5,832 bases of DNA, from NCBI GenBank assembly GCA_018899795.1, contig JAHIHJ010000005.1, positions 1 to 5,832 of the forward strand. Direction: 5' to 3'. Source of the DNA: Methanobacteriota archaeon. GTDB lineage: Archaea; Halobacteriota; Methanosarcinia; Methanosarcinales; Methanoperedenaceae. Within the stretch, counting starts at the first letter, position 1. Each line of letters opens with the position of its first letter. The position numbers were made by a program, and so were the translations under genes. Shown here piece by piece: positions 5,202 to 5,832 of the stretch. The notes below the pieces were generated by a model. That model made no database searches and was not told where the DNA came from. It was given only the letters and a program-made list of their open reading frames with translations.

Positions 5202-5206
5202 CCTCC
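5202..5206 (-). promoter_or_regulatory. Shine-Dalgarno site of the HdrA-like gene
   Basis: Minus-strand GGAGG lies 5 bases before the ATG at 5196, in the 23-bp gap after the small membrane protein gene. It is the strongest ribosome-binding site in the minus-strand operon, which suggests high or independent translation of this gene. Confidence 0.75.
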
Positions 5207-5219
5207 CACCTGCATTGTA

Positions 5220-5423
5220 TCAGTTAGCTTCCCTGCGATTCCGTGTGATAATGCCGTAGAGCAGTGCTCCCAGATTCACGATCACAAAGAGAAGCGCAAT
5301 ATTGATCCCTATGGTCACGAATATCCCGACCACAGGGTTTTGTACATTCAATATCGCAACTATGAAGCTGATGTAAATTATTGCAACTACAACAGCCCCG
5401 CTATACTTTATTTTATTCTGCAT
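5220..5423 (-). CDS. Small two-helix membrane protein next to cytochrome b
   Basis: A 67-residue protein with two hydrophobic segments (about 8-27 and 31-59), joined by a very short turn (NVQNP) and flanked by basic ends (NKIK and TRNRREAN). The positive charges at both ends suggest that both termini face the cytoplasm. There are no cysteines and no histidines, so it is not a heme or iron-sulfur carrier. I chose the ATG at 5423: minus-strand GGCGGT lies 7 bases upstream and the overlap with the cytochrome b stop is only 11 bp. An ATG at 5453 would give 77 residues with a poorer ribosome site, and a GTG at 5498 gives 92. Its place between cytochrome b and the polyferredoxin suggests an accessory or assembly subunit of the membrane complex, but I recognise no family. 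Confidence 0.7.
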   Translation of the reverse strand: MQNKIKYSGAVVVAIIYISFIVAILNVQNPVVGIFVTIGINIALLFVIVNLGALLYGIITRNRREAN

Positions 5424-5832
5424 CAATCTTACCGCCTCTCTGTATTTCTTCATGCCATAGTGGATACCTTTCTTTTGCTTCTTCTTCAGATACTGCACCA
5501 GTGAAAATGCACCTGTCTATACGGAAGTTCTCAGGATTGAAATGAACCATATAGGAATGGAATGCTACGCCGCATACGCTTACCATTGCAAATCCGGCAT
5601 GGATATATCGCGCTGAGAGCAGGTACTGCGGCGGCATGAATGCCAGGGACTGCCAAGAGAACCATAATATGCTTCCTGTTACGAGGAATAAGGCAGCCTC
5701 TCCGAAAAAGCTCCAGAATTCGGCTTTTGCTATCCAGCTGTATTTTCCGTAACTGGGCTTATCCTTAGACAGCCCAAGCAAATGTTTGGTGTCTTTAATA
5801 GCATCCTTGATATCTTTTATCTTCAACCATAC
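5413..5832 (-). CDS. Cytochrome b subunit, C-terminal part (formate dehydrogenase gamma/NarI-like), truncated by window edge
   Basis: The frame is open to the window edge; the first in-window start-like codon is a TTG at 5826 with no ribosome site, so this is almost certainly the 3' part of a longer gene. A cytoplasmic loop with LKIKDIKDA...HLLGLSKDKPSYGKYSW leads into a helix (about residues 36-56, counting from 5826) and a second helix (about 72-96) with His76 and His90 as likely heme b ligands. The end, VHFNPENFRIDR followed by FTGAVSEEEAKERYPLWHEE, matches my memory of formate-dehydrogenase-type di-heme cytochromes b that link a periplasmic or extracellular oxidoreductase to the membrane carrier pool. 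An N-terminal pair of helices with the other heme ligand should lie beyond 5832. It ends 11 bp inside the next gene, so the two are translationally coupled. The exact partner enzyme is unknown. Confidence 0.82.
   Translation of the reverse strand, partial: VWLKIKDIKDAIKDTKHLLGLSKDKPSYGKYSWIAKAEFWSFFGEAALFLVTGSILWFSWQSLAFMPPQYLLSARYIHAGFAMVSVCGVAFHSYMVHFNPENFRIDRCIFTGAVSEEEAKERYPLWHEEIQRGGKIDAE

Noticed and set aside
5169..5504. 111-residue plus-strand ORF across the small membrane gene
   Set aside because: It crosses the intergenic gap and the antisense of two hydrophobic helices, with no family motif. The minus-strand reading gives a coherent two-helix protein with a ribosome site.

Overview
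The window looks like chromosomal DNA of a euryarchaeon, most likely a Methanosarcinales relative, with a 'Ca. Methanoperedens'-type anaerobic oxidiser as my best guess. Four things point that way: a DUF1699-like protein (an archaeal family), an HdrA-derived iron-sulfur protein, Shine-Dalgarno sites of the GGAGG/GGTG type with TATA-like upstream boxes and oligo-T terminators, and a Tat/TorD/cytochrome b gene set that most methanogens lack. The assignment is inference from protein resemblance; no search was run.

Plus strand, positions 1-1683. The window opens with the probable tail of an unidentified gene (1-78). A 40-residue cysteine-rich small protein follows (83-205), closed by a near-perfect hairpin plus T8 terminator (223-258). 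Next come larB (307-1095), whose product makes the first intermediate of the nickel-pincer cofactor, and a DUF1699-like gene (1255-1665) with a strong Shine-Dalgarno site. Positions 1666-1786 separate this half from the convergent minus-strand genes. They hold a T-rich stop and a long imperfect hairpin with T-runs usable from both directions, whose left arm contains three CGAACT boxes exactly 10 bp apart.

Minus strand, positions 5832-1787. Six tightly packed genes read leftward as one apparent operon: the C-terminal part of a formate-dehydrogenase/nitrate-reductase-type cytochrome b (truncated by the window edge), a 67-residue two-helix membrane protein, a 714-residue HdrA-like/MvhD-like polyferredoxin, a TorD/NarJ-type molybdoenzyme chaperone, and two TatA-type translocase subunits. 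Junctions are short or overlapping: 11-bp overlap, 23-bp gap, 4-bp ATGA overlap, 11-bp gap, 1-bp gap. The set reads as the electron-transfer and maturation/export part of a membrane-bound molybdopterin oxidoreductase. Cytochrome b would exchange electrons with the membrane carrier pool, the polyferredoxin would wire the cytoplasmic side, TorD would chaperone the Mo subunit, and TatA would help export it. No catalytic subunit and no TatC lie in the window; the catalytic gene is predicted upstream, beyond 5832.

The most unusual object is the polyferredoxin. It keeps the N-terminal HdrA domain and the HdrA ferredoxin pair but seems to have lost nearly all of the FAD domain. At the point where the HdrA flavin region should be, it carries a 27-bp in-frame tandem repeat. 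It is then fused to an MvhD-like domain, a second ferredoxin pair and a split CxxC/CxxC tail.
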